Origin: Tubiluchus corallicola
Lineage: Eukaryota > Priapulida > Priapulimorpha > Priapulimorphida > Tubiluchidae
DNA length: 64,000 nucleotides
NCBI GenBank assembly: GCA_030141605.1
Contig: JAQGDQ010000456.1
Location: forward strand, 64,172 to 128,171
Reading direction: 5' to 3'
Position 1 is the stretch's first letter; each line of letters begins with the position of its first letter. Shown here piece after piece: positions 29,501 to 44,500 of this stretch. The position numbers were made by a program, and so were the translations under genes. The notes beneath the pieces are model-generated. The model did not search any database. It saw only the letters and a program-made list of their open reading frames with translations, and was not told the DNA's origin.

Positions 29501-32500
29501 TTGTCATGTGCTTACCGTGAATGGATCAAGTATAAACTGAGACAATTTAGACGTACTAGAAACCAGAAAATATTTTTTTGTTCAGGATTTTATCAAGTTA
29601 ATGTATAAATTTGCATATATTTGTTTGTTTGCAATTACAACATTAAAAATGCACGTGTTTGTTTCACACAGTATTAAAAAATGGCTAAAAATTTTCTGAA
29701 GCTGCAGCCCCAATGACTTTAACTACAAGTTGCCATAGAAATGATTCATGGACTGTTGTGTTTTGTTTCTCTCGGAAGGCTCGTAGAGAAAACCAGAAAA
29801 CACTTCGTGAAATTAAACTGGTTTATTAAGCGAGAATTCTACAACACAAGAGTATGAAGGAACGCGAAATGATTACAGTAAACGTGAAAATCTGGAAAAC
29901 GTTTGAGTGTATCTGAAAATACAGGTATACAAGAGAATGCGTAAGTGGCGTCCGTGTGAATCTGCGTGTGTCTCTCAGCGGCCTGCTTCGCCTTATATGG
30001 GGTGCCAGGGAACATTCTAGACGTTTCTTTCTAGAACATTCTACAAGGTAAGACGATTATTCTAATGGAACATTCTACAATGTTCTATTTAATTCTAATA
30101 GATGCCAGCGATCCATACATTATAACTTTAAAAATGCTACTTCTTGATTGAAAATCTACAATACAAACTAATTGACATGATTGGGGAAAGCTATCGTTAG
30201 AAATACCTCAATATTAACCAATTTTTTGAGTTTAGCGTATATGTAGTGAACAATGACGTACCAAGTCAATTCATTAAACTCCGTAACTGTGTTTTTCTTG
30301 AATTGAAATGGCTTAATGATCTCACCTTGTCAATTCGAGACGCTGACATAGAACTGCTCTTAGAGGTGGTGCCACTAAATGGGCGTCGGTCACTCGTCGA
30401 GGAACACTCCGACGGATGCATCGTTCGATATTTCAATTTTCGTCGTTGCCTAAAAAGCGAAATTGAAATTTGACGAGTCTCTTAAAGCTCATGGAAACAA
30501 CAAACCATCTTGTAAATCAGATGATAAGATTAAACTGCATTTCATTAAATATATAAAAGAAATATATGTATGCTTTGCATAGCAAAATCGTCCGTAAGTC
30601 GGCTGTTAAGCTTTTCTAGTTATTCACATATCCTGAATCTCCATTTCATGAGGATCATTCTGATACCAAGTTCACCACTCTATGTTAATTCTAGGCTGAG
30701 ATAATCCATGTTGAAGTTGCGGTGCAGGCTACGTACTGCAGCTCACTGTTTAAGTCAGCCATTGTTTTTTGTCGCATTTCTACAAACGTTAGTTGCTACA
30801 GACTTTGCAAGAACACACTGAAGTTATGTTCAAATCCAGTAGATGGCTCTCCCTAATCAGGCCTTGAAAATAGAAAAAAACAGAAGCAAAACGACTCTTT
30901 CCATGAGCTATAATTGGGGTTTGAAAATACAAGTTTTTGAAAATGCAAGTTTTTTAAAATTACATTACTAGTTTCTAGCCAGAGAAGGGGAAAGAGTTAT
31001 AAAATTAAACTCTTAGTATTTTTTGAACATTTTCTTGATAACTTGATGTTCGAATATAAAAGTCCAATATATTTCACGTCTGTTTTAATAAAAAACAAAA
31101 AATGACATTTTACCAAATTTCTGGTGCATTCTACTTTGACGTATCATAACGTAGTTTTGACTATGCCGACTTATGAACGATTTTGTTTTGCAATCACACA
31201 TACATTAATCATAACGTAGTTTTGACTATGCTGACTTACGAACGATTTTGTTTTGCAATCACACATACATTAAGTTTCTTTTAACATACATTAAATATAA
31301 AAGAGAAAATATTTTACTTTAAAAGGAGTGCTTTTTTGTACTTTACAGAACACTGTACAAACTAGGAGTTACAATGCAACACTGATATTAATAAACTTTT
31401 ATACTAAAATATAATATTGGGTTCTTAAGTTCTAGTTAGCAGAATAAATAAATAAAAAACTAAAAAAATCTGTAAAATCAGAAAAGTGGTCTGTATGCTT
31501 CAACTACATTTACTGAAAATGGCTCCATTTCTGTCGTGTATGTGTACTTGCAAACCAAAACCGTCCATAAGTTGGCATAGTTAAAACTACATTATGATGC
31601 TTCAAAGTAGAAAGCACCAAAAAATTTTTAAATGTCGATTTTTTATTTTTTATGAAAACAAATGTTAAATATATTGCACTTTTATATTCCAACATCAAGT
31701 TATCAGGAAAATGTCCAAAAAATGCTAAGAATCTAATTTTATAACTCCTTACCCACTTTTCTAACTAGAAACTAGTACTGCAATTGTTAAAAACTTGAAT
31801 TTTCTAACTCCACACTTTCGTACAGTTGCTAAGTGTTTTGTAGAAATGCAACAAAAAACAATGCCTAACTTTAACAGCGATTTTCTCAAGATTATGTTTT
31901 TCAGTGCGCAGCCTGCACCTCAACTTCAACGTGGATTATCTCTGCTTGGAAATAACATAGAGCGATGAACTTGGTATCAAAATGATCCTCATGAAATGGA
32001 GATTCAGGGTACGTGAATAACTAGAAAACTTAAGTGCCGACTAATAGACGACGCAAGCACACATATATCAAGCGGAGAGTGCTTATTTGTTTTATAAAGT
32101 TAGCAAACAAGAATAAATTAAACATCTAACTGCTAATTTTGAAAAAGTGATACTACTATATAAAGAAAGACTAGCTATAGCTGTAAATGTTTAATGTCGT
32201 ATAAAAAGAGAAAGAGCGAGAACGTAGAGATTACAACAAAATCAGTTTAACACACTTACCTGACATATATTACAATTCCTATAGTGACGCTAACAACAAT
32301 TAAAATAAGGAATGCAATGCCACCAGCAAGACCAGCCGCTTCAACCCGTCTTTGTGCTGATTTTACTGAAAGACAAAAAAAACATGATTGCGATCAACAA
32401 GAAAAACATCATAAACTAATGCAAAGCGTAGAAAAGTACGGAGCACTTGCAGTGCCAAAATTGTGAAACTCACAAAATGCTGACAACAGGGGGAGGGGGG

Positions 32501-35500
32501 GGTCACACTCTTGCGGAATTGTTCTACGACACGGCATAGGATAAAGTAAATTTTTCATTTTCAATATTTTAAAAAAAACTCGACATTTTTCTTTGGTACG
32601 GTCACGATGTTTGTGATTTTTACTTAGTATGGTGCAGGTGGTGCAGAGTAAACTCGAAATCTATGGTGCAGGTGGTGCAGAGTAAACTCAAAATCTAAAA
32701 ATTAAAGCTAAAGAAACGCAAGTTTTATTTAGTTCAGAAAAAAATCACAAACATATTAGTGGAAGCAACAAAGCGTTGAGCCGAAAAGAATTAAAAAAGG
32801 AAGGAGTAAAAAACTGGCTTCGCTTATATATAAGTGAATTCCTGAAACAGGGGCGCACCGTGTCAAATTCTTTACGCCAAACGGATTAGCCAAATCATGT
32901 TCTAACGAACTTGCGAAAGTCACAGATTGAAACCTGGCTGTCCTCAACATGGGCCTTTTCCTTGATGTTTTATGACAAAAATTGATCGTGTGTCAGAAGA
33001 CTAGCAGATTGTAAGAGCAACGGTGTGCGCCGTATTCACAGACGAGTTAGCCAAATATTTATTGCAATAACAACATTAGCACAATCCACTTTGTCTACCT
33101 AGTACAATGTTAGTGAAGTTAAATGAATTTATTTCAAATAACGTTTTTTTAGCAAAAACAATTATGCATTACGTATGCGACTTTACGTAATTTATGGAAT
33201 ATTACATAATTTTAACAACAAAAAAGACAATTCTATTGACACACGTAGAAAGAGGCATAGTAAAAATAAGCAGAAGAATGAAGACTTTGAGATTGCTCAA
33301 CTTGCAACAATGGCGCAGTTGTTTCAACATGTTGTAACCACAAACTTATTTCTTTTACAAAACTTATTTACAGAAATCATATAAAGTTCATGTAATAATG
33401 TAATAATCTGTAATAATGTAATAATACAGTAATAACACTTACTGTAATAATCATCGGGCAGATCTTTTAGTTCACACCTTCGCCCCGTCCAGCCAGTCGG
33501 ACATCTAAATTAAACATTTCGTAGATTTTAATTTATTTAATCAACAAAGAATAGTGAAATGCTGTGATAATACTCATTATACTACAGAAAACAAATCATT
33601 TTGATTGGTCACATGGCTTGTAAGAATCAATCAATCAGAGTGGTATGACACTAATTAAATATTCACTGGCAGCGGCTATTAAATTCATTTGAAATAAATT
33701 ATGGAAAATGATTAACAACTCGCATAAAGCACATATTTCCGGGTTTATGTTTATGTGAGCTGATCACGGAAACTTAATTACCCGACGTCATTAATTTTTA
33801 TGTTAATGAAGCAATAAGCAATGAGCAATTAATAACAGAGCTATTTAATGAAACAATCATCCATCCAAATATCATTAAAATTGTTAATTACAGTGCAAGG
33901 CCACTATAATTTATGAATGCCACTGTAAGATTGACAGTATGTAAGGCATTCCACAGGGAAGCAACCGGGGACCATTACTATTCAACATTTTTATAATGGA
34001 TATAAGACAGCTTTATGTGGTAGTTCCACAAGGAAGCAACCTGGGTCCAGTGCAGTTTAAGCATTTTTATAATGCATGGAACACAGCATTATGTGGCAGT
34101 ATCATAAGAAAGCAACCTGGGTCCAGTGCAGTTTAAGCATTTTTATAATGCATAGAACACAGCATTATGTGGCAGTATCATAAGAAAGCAACCTGGACCC
34201 AGTGCAGTTTAAGCACTTTTATAATGGATGGAAGACAGCTTTACGTTGTTAATTAGCAATGAATGTAGAAAGAAAAACTAGTTACCAGAAACAGATTAGT
34301 GAAGATTAAAACACAATAAGTAGTGGTATGTAGTAAACACTAAGCTCACTCTTATGGCTATTACTGATGAAATTAAGCAGGTTATTGCTCTAGGTAAGCC
34401 TGGTAGTTGTTTAAATCACGTTTCAACACCACCGTTCAAAAATACAGGCCACTCAGCAGGAATACACGGTAGACACGACAACTCATGGCTGTTTAATTTA
34501 ATTATCAGAATGTCTCTCTGATGATTCAATGACTGTGCATAAAAACTTATTTTGCTTATGTCTGTTATTAGTAAAGTACCAACAGGGAACTTTCTGTTGA
34601 GTGATGGATATAGAACAATGTAAAAGAGAATGTGTACTCTAAACCTCAAACTAATATGGTTTGTGACAATAAGCCTTTTCACAGTTCCAGCGATTGATGA
34701 TGATCGTGAAAAGGTCAAACGTTAAGTGTACCAGACAACGCATTTGTGTACACTTGACAATGCCTCACAGCCAATGCTATTGTAATAGTAACAGTTTTAA
34801 CAGGTAGCTAGAGCCTTACCTAGTTCATTTTTTCTTGTTCTCAAGCAAGATCCTGCTAGTAAATCACTCTATGCAGAGACTAATGCATAATTAAGTAAAG
34901 TTTATGTAAAACTACTGAACTGATGCTTTGCTTTACCCAAACAAGATCCTGCTAGTAAATCACTCTATGCAGAGACTAATTCATAATTAAGTAAAGTCCA
35001 TGTAAAACTACTAAAGTTACTACACTGACACATTAGCCGTGGACACAACGAAACTGCGAAAAGGCTTATTCTCTTTAGTCAAAATGCAGATTTACAGAAT
35101 CACTGTTAAATGGTAAGTACATAAAAAGACACTGTAAATGTATTCCGAAAATTCATGCAAGTTAACTACTCTGACCATTAACGACAGAATCTTTTTCCCT
35201 CACAAACATGCAGCTAACAACATGCTGTCTCAGAGCTAAGCAAACTGCTTGAATAACAAGCAAATCTTCTCATAGTAGACCTGAGCTAATTTCATCAACA
35301 GAGTTACCATAAGCATGAGCTCTCAAAGACTCTAGTCCCGACAAGAAGAGGAAAAGTTGGAAGAAAGGTGAGAATCGGAAGCATTCATGCAGAGATGCTA
35401 TATGAAAGTCTACTGCCAATACAAAGCACTAACAGGAGAGAAACTAAAGCTCACTATAGTATTGAAGAAAACTAAAGGTAGATCACTAAAATTGAATGCA

Positions 35501-38500
35501 TGGAATATGTTTTGAGAAACATTTTGTGATACTGCAGGCATCTGAGTAATATATGTATGTGATTTAGCTATGTATCACCCTTCCTAAAAACCACTACTCA
35601 CTTTTCCTGAGTAATACACCCTCATGCAGCATCTACTCAACATGCTATGCATTTCATAATAACATGCCAAGTAGTTTTGTAATAAATACTGCGACTAGAA
35701 TTTACGAACATCACAAAACATGTATCTTTGTGTTGTTTTTTGTATTTGAGACAACAAATTTAGCTACAATACTAGTTGGAATAACTGGTAACTGTAAGGT
35801 CTTTGAACCACCCCCTCATAATGAGCAAATTTGGTGCGTTTGGAAACTAGCTTGGGCTTCGTCATGGGCCATTCTTGATAAGAGGGGTGAACAATACGGA
35901 TTTTACGGCGTGTTGAACGTGAAACACAAGAACGGGACAGTCTGTGTAACGATTGCTAACCACGTTTAGTGCTGTTAGGAAGTACACACAATGGTTCACG
36001 ATGTTGTTAACAAATGCAAGATTGAGTAAGTTATTTGCTGTTGTATCGCTACTAGGTGCCTTAATGTCAGTCGCATTGTTAAATTGCAAAACTTTTGCCG
36101 TGTTTATACGGGAACTTAAGGAACTTTCGTCTAAAAATTTCGAAAAGTTGACACCTCCAATTATGCATTGTATAAATTTTTTTGCCTTTACGTGGCATTA
36201 TCTGTCGAAAACGTTTCTGGTTTCACAACTGCCCAGTGTCCACTAGGGGAACAGCTGACGTAATGCACTTGTTAGTCCCAGAACCAAAGCTTGTACAATG
36301 CATGATGGGAAGGCAGCAGCGACACCTATCCACAGTGAAATGAAACGAAACAGCCAGATGAGTGAGCTACATGTTTTTGTGCAGCCTGCACGCTTCTGAA
36401 CTAAAGGCCATCGGGGTTTTTTTTAACGTTACATTAAATTTTTTGCAAAGTTATCAGTTTCAACGATGGCCGCCAGGTGAAAGCGTGCAGGCATGCATCA
36501 ACACCAAATTTACCACCACTTACGCGCAGTTGTAGGAGGTAGAGCCCTCTATCGTCACAGAGAAACAAGTGCCACCATTCATACAGTAGTAGAGAGCGTA
36601 CACTTCCGGACATTCACCCTGACCGTCACACTCTGGTTGTCATGGAAACCACAAAAATCGGAAGAAATTGCGTGCAAAAATAAAGGTAAGAAGAAATTCA
36701 ATTGCATAAACATCTAAACTAGAACTTGTGCAGCATGCAAAGATAATAATATGGCGGCAGAACCTTGTGGCGAGAATGCTCTTTTGTTTTTAACATTTAC
36801 GATGCCACCAAACAAAACTACAAAAATTCTCCAAAACTGGAACACGAACTCAACAAGAAATTTGCCGAAAGGTTCTGCCGCCCAACTCGTAACAGGAGTT
36901 CTCGAAGACATGCCCATAAACAGATCGTGCAGCTAGAGTGGCATCTATCCCATTTCATTACTTACACACAGTTTATGGAAATTGGACTGTTGCCTATCTG
37001 TATGGAAAAACAGCTGCCCCCGTTTAGGCAAAAATTACTATTATACGGTTCTTTGCACGACTGCGTGTGCGCAGTGATGTTTGGTCGGACCGTCGACGTC
37101 GGAGGGCGTGGCTTGGGCGTCGACCGCCGTGAACATGATTCTGTATAAACAAAATTTTACGATTAGAGCAACAAATAAACAACCAGTAAACACTATGTGG
37201 AAATGCTAGGAAGATATTGCACAGAAGCAGTAACTTACAAGCAATATGGGAAACCATTTTAGTGCGTAAAACTTGTTTAAGAAAGATTTCCACTATGAGG
37301 TTTCACTACATGCATTTGGATGGCTTCTAAGAAGCCTGTTCAAGTACCTTAAAGGAAAGGTCAAATCTTCCAGGAGGTTAGACTTATATCAATGTTCGCA
37401 AAAAATGTTATAGGAGGATTTAGTAATAAAACTGCAATAAGTGGCTTGGGTAATTAGTAAAATCACTTCAAAGTCACGATCACTTCATGCTTAGATGTTC
37501 CCATTTCCGATGCTCGTTCCTCTTCCAATGACGTCATTCTTCTTGAAGCAGTGCACTGCAAATCTTCGTCAAAAGTGCAATAAGTTTATATAAAAAATTA
37601 GAAAGCTAATTTTGTAATATTTTTGCATGAACTTTAGGTAAGCTGCAGAAGTTTGAATTAGTTTGAGCAGCTTAGGTTTACGGAGAGCCAAGCTGCACTT
37701 ACGAAAAGTGAAGAAATCTCCCAGTTACGTCATGATTTTCAAATGAATGGCTGCAACCATCAAGCCTGAAAATTTCTATTCAGAGGTGGTATATTTTAAA
37801 TTTATGCTTTATAGACAGTTTTTTACAAATTTCTTTGTTATATTCTTCCAAGTTTAAGTGATAACAGTAAAATGAACGCAGTGTACTGAGTAACTTGTTC
37901 TTTCATTTAAAATGTTTCGTGCAATAATTACCATTGCCATTACAGTTTTTGTTACACAAGCATTCTCTGCCAGAAAGCAAATTCGAATAAAATTTTTGAC
38001 TTTCGAACTTCAGTGAAACCAAACTTCAAGATTTCAAATTCCAATACAGTTTTAATGACTTTCAAATCAATTTTAGAACCATAAATAAAAAGCAGTCTGG
38101 CAAAAATCATGTATAGTGCATGACTTTATTCAAAAATGACTAATTTGTGTAAATATTATGCATGGAAAAGAGGTAAGTCTATGAGCTACATGAGGTAGTC
38201 TATGACTTGGCTGGGGCAAGTCTATGAAGTACCTGACGCAGTCTGAGGTGACGATTATACGTTTAAGGTTATTTTAAAAAACATTTTTTGTTATTTTAAA
38301 ACATATTGATCATTTTTAGTTAAAAGTGTAAATATTTAAAAGTGTAAATATTCACATAGGTAAACAAGTAAATTGTAAAAGATTATTAAACGTTGATCAG
38401 GTTCATGATGATTCCCTGGAAGAGAAAAAGATATACTGATTAAATATGTTAATGAATGCCAAGTCAAATAAGTGGCCAAAGTTGCTAATTAGTAACAAAG

Positions 38501-41500
38501 TAAATAACTGAATAATATTTTCAAGTTACTGTTAAGACGTTAACAAGTGTTTTCAAATTACCCCCTACCCCCCCCCACCCCTACAATCCTTCCCTAATGG
38601 CAAAATTCAACTGTTTTTTTGAAGAAATTTAAGCTTAAAGATGCTGTTTTCCAACGTCAGCCCATCCATTTACTAAACAGGGTAAGTATTGCTTAACTTG
38701 TGTAGCCAAGCACGTACCTTGACTACACATAGTCGAGGTTGCTGTTAAGATAAATTACATTCCCAATTAATTGCCTATAAATTGCTTCCGTTTCACCTGT
38801 TATAGACGTATGATCGTAATTATGTCTGTACCTTAATGATATTATGTTTCTATTAATTTAATCACTATTACATCATGTCTTTATTCGTAACATGGGAAGA
38901 TATACGATTCGTTCTTAGTTCTAATCTCAGTTAGTTTAGACATACTTATTTTTGCAACCTTTAGACACTGCAGGCAATAATTGGCAAACAATTGGGAATT
39001 TATGAGTTAAATTCCGTTTTGCATTGCTTGTGATAACTTCTTTTTATTCTGAATGGAATTGCATTTTTGCTTCGAGTAGATTTTTGTTGCTTTTGTTTGA
39101 TGTTATTTTTTTCTCTACATTGAATTTCATTCATTTTTTGGTTGATGTTATTCCTTGTTATGCTTTGAATTGCATTTCTGCTTTGAGTTGATTTTTGTTG
39201 CTTTTGCCTTTTATATATATACAAACACCTAAAAAATGTCATGAGCCTGTGAGTTAACTTGTATTTTTAATAAGGGGCAGCTGACCAAGTGACCAATAGG
39301 GTCTTTCGCTGCTCCTTCTCAGCTGCAATGAAATGTAAAAATAATTATGACGAATTTTAACTGCTATTGAGAAAATAACATTGAATTGAATGGAATTGCA
39401 GTGATCTTAGTTTAATCCGACCCCTTGGAACTACCTTTTTAAACTAAGATTTAAGTGCTTGAGTTCACAACCAGTTAAATTTTTAGTTTTAAAATGACAG
39501 CTGTAGAAGTTAGCTTACTGTTCAACTCTCAAAGATGTATTACGTATTGATTAAGGCAGGGTAGTACTACTAGACCCATAAATTAACCGTCCCCGGAGCG
39601 ACTGTGTCACTTACACACAATCAGCTGCTTCCGGCGAACGGAAATGACATCATACACGTGTTGTGGATCGTTAACAGAGCGTTTGGAAGATAAATGATCA
39701 GGCATTCAAGAATTCGAAATGAAACGGTTTTTCTTATTTCCTGTTAAACTGTAAAACTTATATAATGAGAATTAATGTGAAATTTCTTTACTCTAGTGCA
39801 GTTATAGATATACATATATTAATTTTATATATAATATACGTTTTAGTAATAGGATATCAACCATAAGTATTTACGTAGTTGAAAAGAAAATGTAGACTTT
39901 TCAATGACGTCAAAAACCTGGAATAAAACAATAAAATACAATTAAAACAATGACATTTCGAACAATGAGAATGCGAGTAGTAGCGAATTCATTAAGAACG
40001 ATTTACCTATTATTAAACTGCAAAAGATTGGAAATAAACTCAATCGAAGCTTCATCTCTGCAGTGACGTCACCAACAACAATGCAACACGGATTCAAAAC
40101 TCAACGGAAAATCACTGTTCTGAACAATGGAGTCTTACTGAAGCAGATACGTCCTCAACAGCAGGCTGGATTAGTGAATTTTTTTTGTAAAAGCGTATGT
40201 AACGCTTTCTCAGAACACTCCGCAAACAATGCACACGTGACTTGCACAAACTGACTAGGAACAACACCAAATTGAAATTGTGACAGCAGTGAACTCACAG
40301 CTGAAGAATATGATTCTATGTAGAAGAACAATGCTTTCCAAATACCCTATTCTTAGTGATTCCAATGTTATCAAATGCCAAGCTGTCAAATGCTCAAATG
40401 AACACTTGTTCCAAATCAAAATCTAAGGTCGTCGATGATGTCATATCACTGGGCAAAATCCCACTTCCGGTGTCTTTACTTCCGCTAGAAAATAGAGGCA
40501 ATGATATCAATTTCTGTCGAAATGTTGAAGCGAATGAAGTAACGGTTCCCTCTTGTTTTCGGGGAACCACTTCTTTATCTTCAATTGTATACTAACAGTC
40601 ATCAAACGTTTAGCTTTAAATCTTTTGCTCAATCAGGTCTGATACCAACTCTTTGCCTCTTTTTCCTCAAGTGTAAACGTATGAGCACTTCCAGTCAGCA
40701 GCATCACCGTTTTGACGTCTGTGAGAGTAGTCCAGACGATGTAAAAACCACATCCTGTCTCAGACGGGAAATTAAAGCGGACATTGGTCGCGCACTGGCG
40801 CTACAATCGCAGCGCCAGACAGAGCATAAGACCTCTCTCAGGTGGACATAAAGCTGTCTTTCTCTAATAAACAGCAACTTTGAATTTCTCGGATAAGTTT
40901 TCTATGCTGTGTGTACGTGGAAATGGCCAGATCAGAGTGAACAAAGTAAATTGAAATGATTACATTCATTTTGTATTTGAATTTCCTTGTTTGTGTAAGT
41001 ACCAGTAAAATAATCGTAAAACTAGAACAGGACGTGTTTCATACAGAATGAAAAAATACGTGAAATGTTTTTGCGCATGCGCACAAATGAGAAGGAACAT
41101 GCGCACTAGCAGGCTACTCCTCGTGTTTGCAACGGTCGCTCATATATTTGTACATAATTGTCGTTTACCTATTAAGGAATTTCCAAACTTTTGTCATTTA
41201 TTAGCAAAATTTCCGAAAAGATTTCATTCACCGGCGGCGCGTGTGGTGTAGTGCAAGAGATAACCTGCACTAGGGACTGCTCAAAAACATAAAGCTAGTT
41301 TGACCGATCTTACTAAATTGCGGAGCACTGCAATCCTGGAATGCAATATAGGAACTAATACTGCAAGTTTAAGTAGTAATATTATGTGAAATGCAGGTGT
41401 AACACGGTACGGCTGACTTTGAACAAGAAACAAAGAACATGAATTCGTTTTTTTCTAATTAAACCATTCCGTATCCTCACAAATATGAAGTTAGAATAAG

Positions 41501-44500
41501 TATGAATCATTTTCATGAAAACGCTGCCAGGTTGTTACACGATGAAACACACGATGTCTGTCTCGAGTAACGTGCGTTCAAAGCCACACTTTCATCATGT
41601 TAAGAACTTTAGTTAAAATAAGAAAAATTCTTAAGACAATTCTCTTTTAAATCTGTGCTAAGTTCAGGGAAATTCGTCTGTCTGTCTGTCTGTTTTTCCA
41701 TCTACCTGCCTATCTGGTTATCACACTGTGTGCCGTATACATAATTAACAGCACTTTCACCACCATTACAAGATCTCTTCAGGTGAATGTAGCATCTCAC
41801 CTTCCTCGATCACAAGCAAACCCTTTTCTGTAGCATCTCACCTTCCTCGATCACAAGCAAACCCTTTTCTGTAGCATCCCACCTTCCTCCATCCCAAGCA
41901 AACCCTTTTCTGTAGCATCTCACCTTCCTCGATCACAAGCAAACCCTTTTCTGTAGCATCTCACCTTCCTCGATCACAAGCAAACCCTTTTCTGTAGCAT
42001 CTCACCTTCCTCGATCACAAGCAAACCGTATTTGAAGATATAACCTATGATATAATGAAAGTTTCTGCGGGGTTGGCTTTTAAACCAGATCGTACTAAAT
42101 TGGAATTACTTTGTGGTCTTCCACCGTTAGACATCGAACTAAATGTAATTGTGGTTAAATCATGTCTTAAGACATTATGTCAGAGCGCTGACGATTTAGT
42201 AAAACAACAGATTCTGCGGTATGGTAGTGCACGTCTGACAGGAAGACATATGTATAAAAATATTATGTACACAAATGTGCAGACTGTGAGAAACTTTTTA
42301 AAATTTGTCTGGAATGAAAACTTTCGTAATACAGATCTTGAACAAATTCCTGAAAATATGTTAATTTATACCAAACGTCAAATTACAGATTATGTTTCTT
42401 ATACCTGGGCAACTAAATATAGGCATGTTATGCAATTTCGAGGAGATAATGTTGAAATACAGAATAAAAAATGTACACCCTTAAATTTGCCGCTTGGAAA
42501 TAATGAAAGGAAAATAGAATCCATTGCCATGTCCTTTTTAACTGGTCAGGGGAATTTTAACAGCTTTTTGTATAGACTTAATATGTGTGATACTAGTTTA
42601 TGTCCACGTGGAGAAGAAGAGCAAACTCCTCAGCACATTTTATTCAGATGTAATAAAATAGATAATGCAAAAAGAATGCTGTTCATGGAAATAGCTGATG
42701 CCAATTATACACGCAATATTATGCTTCAATCTGATAAAAATTTAATAATGGCTTTCACTAACCTGATCAGGGACAATTTTATACTAAGTAACTGTTAATT
42801 TAGGCCCGCTCCAGTACAAAAAAATAAATTATGTAGTTGTGTAAAGTTAATTTGTTTGTATAATACTTGTGATTCGTTTGAAATTATATCTAATTTAAGT
42901 ATAAAATGTTATTCGTTGTACATAGTGTGAAACTGGATTTAAAAGATTTGTTATATGAAAATGTAATTTGTTGATTTGAGCCTGCAAAAAGAGGCACCTT
43001 TGTGTATATATATTCACTTCTTTAATAAAGATTTATTATTATTATTTATCACAAGCAAATCCTTTCCAGCAGCATCCCACCTTCTAACATCTTCCTCCCC
43101 CACAAGCAAACCTTTTTTCCTGCATCCAACCTTCTGACAACTTACTCTATCACACGCAAACCCTCTTTCCGGTATCCCGTCTGACAGACATTACCACCAT
43201 TGAAATTTTCCTATAAAGACAAAAAATCCCGTGAACTTGACAGATGATTGAGACATTTATATGAATCACCTAGCTAGTTACACATTAGGTCCGGCTTTGC
43301 TCAACTTTTACAGCATTTCTATTTTTTGGCACACTTTCAACCTATTCCTAAACACGTGCAGGTGTTAAGCTAACCTGTTTAATGCCCTCTGCACGTTCAA
43401 AAAATCAATGAAATTCAATATCCGTCACCTAGCTAGTTACACATTAAATCTGGCTTTGCTCAACTGTTGACAGCATTTCTATTTTTTTGGCACACTTTCA
43501 ACCTATTCCTAAACACGTGCAGGTGTTAAGCTAACCTGTTTAATGCCCTTTGCACGTTCAAAAAATCAATGAAATTCAATATCCGTCACCTAGCTAGTTA
43601 CACATTAAATCTGGCTTTGCTCAACTGTTGACAGCATTTCTAATTTTTGGGCACACTTTCAACCTATTCCTAAACACGTGCAGGTGTTAAGCTAACCTGT
43701 TTAATGCCCTCTGCACGTTCAAAAAATCAATGAAATTCAATATCCGCCACCTAGCTAGTTACACATTAAGTCTGGCTTTGCTCAACTGTTGACAGCATTT
43801 CTATTTTTTGGCACACTTTCAACCTATTCCTAAACGCGTGCAGGTGTTAAGCTAACCTGTTTAATGCCCTCTGCACGTTCAAAAAATCAATGAAATTCAA
43901 TATCCGCCACCTAGCTAGTTACACATTAAATCTGGCTTTGCTCAACTGTTGACAGCATTTCTATTTTTTTGGCACACTTTCAACCTATTCCTAAACACGT
44001 GCAGGTGTTAAGCTAACCTGTTTAATGCCCTCTGCACGTTCAAAAAATCAATGAAATTCAATATCCGTCACCTAGCTAGTTACACATTAAGTCTGGCTTT
44101 GCTCAACTGTTGACAGCATTTCTATTTTTTTGGCACACTTTCAACCTATTCCTAAACACGTGCAGGTGTTAAGCTAACCTGTTTAATGCCCTTTGCACGT
44201 TCAAAAAATCAATGAAATTCAATATCCGTCACCTAGCTAGTTACACATTAAATCTGGCTTTGCTCAACTGTTGACAGCATTTCTATTTTTTGGGCACACT
44301 TTCAACCTATTCCTAAACACGTGCAGGTGTTAAGCTAACCAGTTTAATGCCCTCTGCACGTTCAAAAAATCAATGAAACTGAATATCCGTCACCTAGCTA
44401 GTTACACATTAAGTCCAGCTTTGCTCAACTGTTGACAGCATTTGGGCACACTTTCAACCTATTCCTAAACACGTGCAGGTGTTAAGCTAACCTGTTTAAT

